Assembly: GCA_035620975.1 (NCBI GenBank)
Contig: DASPFV010000238.1
Location: 1 to 15,925, forward strand
DNA length: 15,925 bases
Direction: 5' to 3'
Origin: DASPFV01 sp035620975
Lineage (GTDB): Bacteria; Acidobacteriota; Vicinamibacteria; Vicinamibacterales; 2-12-FULL-66-21
Shown: piece by piece, positions 14,252 to 15,925 of the stretch
How positions within the stretch are numbered: the stretch's first letter is position 1
Layout: every line of letters starts with the position of its first letter
The notes under the pieces: model-generated
The model's database searches: none
The model's input: only the letters and a program-made list of their open reading frames with translations
Told to the model about the DNA's origin: nothing
Position numbers and translations under genes: made by a program

Positions 14252-15298
14252 ATGCGTCGCGCCGTTACAGCAGGCCTGGTGGCCGTTCTCGCATCCTCGA
14301 CTGCCCAGAAGCCGGCGGATCCCTCGAAGTTCCTCAACCAGCCACTTGTCACGCACGTCTTCACGGCCGATCCCTCCGCTCACGTATTCGACGGCCGCTT
14401 GTACATCTACCCGTCCCACGATATCGACGCGGGCGTTCCGGCCGATGACCTGGGCAGCCACTTCGCCATGCGGGACTACCACGTGTTCTCGATGGCTGAG
14501 ATCGGCGGGGAGATCACCGACCACGGCGTCGCGCTGGACATCCGCAACGTGCCCTGGGCCGAGCGCCAGATGTGGGCACCCGATGCCGCCGAGAAGAACG
14601 GACGCTACTACCTGTACTTCCCCGCGAAGGACAAACAGGGAGTCTTCCGGATCGGCGCGGCGATCGCCAGCAGCCCGTCGGGACCGTTCACGGCCCGGCC
14701 CGCTCCGATCGAGGGCGCATTCAGCATCGACCCCGCGGCCTTCCCGGATACCGACGGCCGGCACTACTTGTACTTCGGCGGCATCTGGGGCGGACAGCTC
14801 CAGCGCTGGGCCAGCGGCAGCTACAAGGCGGAGGATGCGTACCCGGCCGACACTCAGCCCGCGCTGAGCGCCAGGGTCGCGCGGCTCGGCGACGACATGG
14901 TGAGCCTCGCCGAGCCCGTGCGCGACGTGGTCGTGCTCGACGAGAAAGGCCAGCCGATCACGGCCGGCGACAACGCCCGGCGGTTCTTCGAGGCGCCATG
15001 GGTGCACAAATACAACGGGACCTACTATTTCTCGTACTCGACGGGCGACACCCACTTCATCGTCTACGCCACCGGCACGTCACCCTACGGCCCGTTCACC
15101 TACCGCGGCAGAATTCTCGAGCCCGTGCTCGGCTGGACGAACCACCACTCCATCGTGGAGTTCAAGGGACGATGGTATCTCTTCTATCATGACGCCCAGC
15201 TCTCGGGCGGTCAGACGCACCTGCGCAACATCAAAATGACCGAGCTGCAGCATCGGCCGGATGGATCGATCGTGACGGTCGACGCCTTCCGCGAGTAG
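14252..15298 (+). CDS. Secreted family 43 glycoside hydrolase
   Basis: A 348-residue protein with a signal peptide (MRRAVTAGLVAVLASSTAQ). The five-bladed propeller pattern of GH43 is visible, with the catalytic triad likely Asp40 (FTADPSAHVFDGRLYIYPSHD), Asp160 (FSIDPAAFPDTDGRHYLYF) and Glu247 (FFEAPWVHKYNGTYYFSYS). Repeated NGRYYLYF and GRWYLFYHD blade strands support this. Family members act as beta-xylosidases or alpha-arabinofuranosidases on plant hemicellulose; the exact linkage is not readable. AAAGGAG precedes the ATG at 14252 by 4 bases, so an in-frame TTG at 14183, which is part of the -35 box, is rejected. A promoter and a LacI-type palindrome precede it, fitting sugar-controlled expression. 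The next gene follows after 19 bp. Confidence 0.9.
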   Translation: MRRAVTAGLVAVLASSTAQKPADPSKFLNQPLVTHVFTADPSAHVFDGRLYIYPSHDIDAGVPADDLGSHFAMRDYHVFSMAEIGGEITDHGVALDIRNVPWAERQMWAPDAAEKNGRYYLYFPAKDKQGVFRIGAAIASSPSGPFTARPAPIEGAFSIDPAAFPDTDGRHYLYFGGIWGGQLQRWASGSYKAEDAYPADTQPALSARVARLGDDMVSLAEPVRDVVVLDEKGQPITAGDNARRFFEAPWVHKYNGTYYFSYSTGDTHFIVYATGTSPYGPFTYRGRILEPVLGWTNHHSIVEFKGRWYLFYHDAQLSGGQTHLRNIKMTELQHRPDGSIVTVDAFRE

Positions 15299-15317
15299 GG
15301 CTCGAGCCGATCTCCCG

Positions 15318-15925
15318 ATGCGCACGCTCCTGCTCCTCGCCGTGGCCGCGCTGGTCGCCGCGGCTCCCCAGGGCAATCGCTCACGTCCGTTTGGCCCGGG
15401 GCGCTGCGGCCCGATCGATCCCAGCTACGTCCGGGTCGCCAACGAGACCGGCGGCCAGCCGTTCCCCATGGCACCCTCCGAGATGGCGCACATGGCGCAG
15501 GTCATGTCGGAAAAGTCGCGGAGCGACAGCGCGCTCGTCCTCTGGGCGCATGGCAGTGCGGCCGAGAGCGACCCGCCGCACGGCGTGCCCGTGGACGCGT
15601 CGATTTCGCGCCTGACCTTTTCCATCACCTTCGATGGGACCGGTGGGACGGCGACTATCACCGCGCCCGACGGCCGCGCGATGCAGGCCACCGCCGGCAC
15701 CGAGGATACGGTGCTCAACTGCGGTCGCTTCCTGATCGTCGATGCGCCCGCCGTCGGCAGCTGGCAGGTGGCCGTGCGGCCGAGCCAGCGCTTCTGGCTC
15801 GTGGTGCACGCGCGGAGCGAGATCGATCTCCTCGCGGCGGAGTTCGTCGCGCCGGGCGGGCGTGCCGGACACGAGGGGCTGCTCCGGATCCAGGGGCAGC
15901 CCGTTCGCGGCCGTCCTGCGATTTT
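15318..15925 (+). CDS. Secreted protein of unknown function, 3' end outside window
   Basis: The frame from ATG 15318 is open for 202 codons to the window edge. Residues 1-20 (MRTLLLLAVAALVAAAPQG) are a signal peptide. The mature start is CGPIDPSYVRVANETGGQPFPM with a helix SEMAHMAQVMSEKS. A beta-rich part follows: SISRLTFSITFDGTGGTATITAPDGR, LNCGRFLIVDAPAVGSWQVAV, then RFWLVVHARSEIDLLAAEF. The second half recalls, from memory, the beta-sandwich after the vWA domain of hemicentin-like proteins (GxWxV...GRHSVRITGLSTIDF pattern); this is weak evidence. The distance to the GH43 stop is 19 bp, so the two are probably one transcript. No strong ribosome site was seen. A role in the cell envelope or in polysaccharide binding is speculation. 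Confidence 0.75.
   Translation, partial: MRTLLLLAVAALVAAAPQGNRSRPFGPGRCGPIDPSYVRVANETGGQPFPMAPSEMAHMAQVMSEKSRSDSALVLWAHGSAAESDPPHGVPVDASISRLTFSITFDGTGGTATITAPDGRAMQATAGTEDTVLNCGRFLIVDAPAVGSWQVAVRPSQRFWLVVHARSEIDLLAAEFVAPGGRAGHEGLLRIQGQPVRGRPAI

Overview
The window is strongly GC-rich chromosomal DNA with no rRNA, tRNA, phage or transposon genes. The mix suggests an Acidobacteriota-type organism, perhaps near Vicinamibacterales: a BlaI/M56 sensor pair tied to HEAT-repeat proteins, a Ser/Thr kinase with AAA ATPase and TPR modules preceded by an ECF sigma factor, an MscL with a C-terminal zinc ribbon, and a GH43 glycosidase. This placement is inference from gene content; no marker gene is present.

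Left part, minus strand, 1-5568, read right to left: blaI-like repressor, an M56 (BlaR1-type) membrane metallopeptidase whose sensor end is ten HEAT repeats, two further exported HEAT-repeat proteins, then a CNNM/CorC-type transporter cut by the window edge. A dyad of 18 bp (GTGCTA-N6-TAGCAC) lies in front of blaI. A near copy (14 of 18 positions) lies directly in front of the first stand-alone HEAT gene. The simplest reading is one BlaI-type regulon covering sensor and HEAT proteins. By BlaR1 topology all three HEAT domains would face the periplasm. No beta-lactamase is present.

Middle part: mscL (plus) diverges from blaI across the same operator region. Then come two minus-strand genes, a degenerate receiver-PilZ protein (probable c-di-GMP effector) and a lipoprotein of unknown function. 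A 398-bp region with little recognisable content separates the lipoprotein gene from a divergent small DUF4242 protein.

Right part, plus strand: an ECF sigma factor overlaps by ATGA the start of a 1594-residue protein made of an intact Ser/Thr kinase, a class III cyclase-like domain that has lost its catalytic residues, an AAA ATPase and a long TPR array. Behind it a palindrome typical of LacI-family operators and a plausible sigma-70 promoter precede a secreted GH43 glycosidase. This is followed 19 bp later by a secreted protein of unknown function that runs off the window.

The most interesting unit is the BlaI / M56-HEAT / HEAT / HEAT locus with its repeated operator. The kinase-pseudocyclase-ATPase-TPR protein is second.
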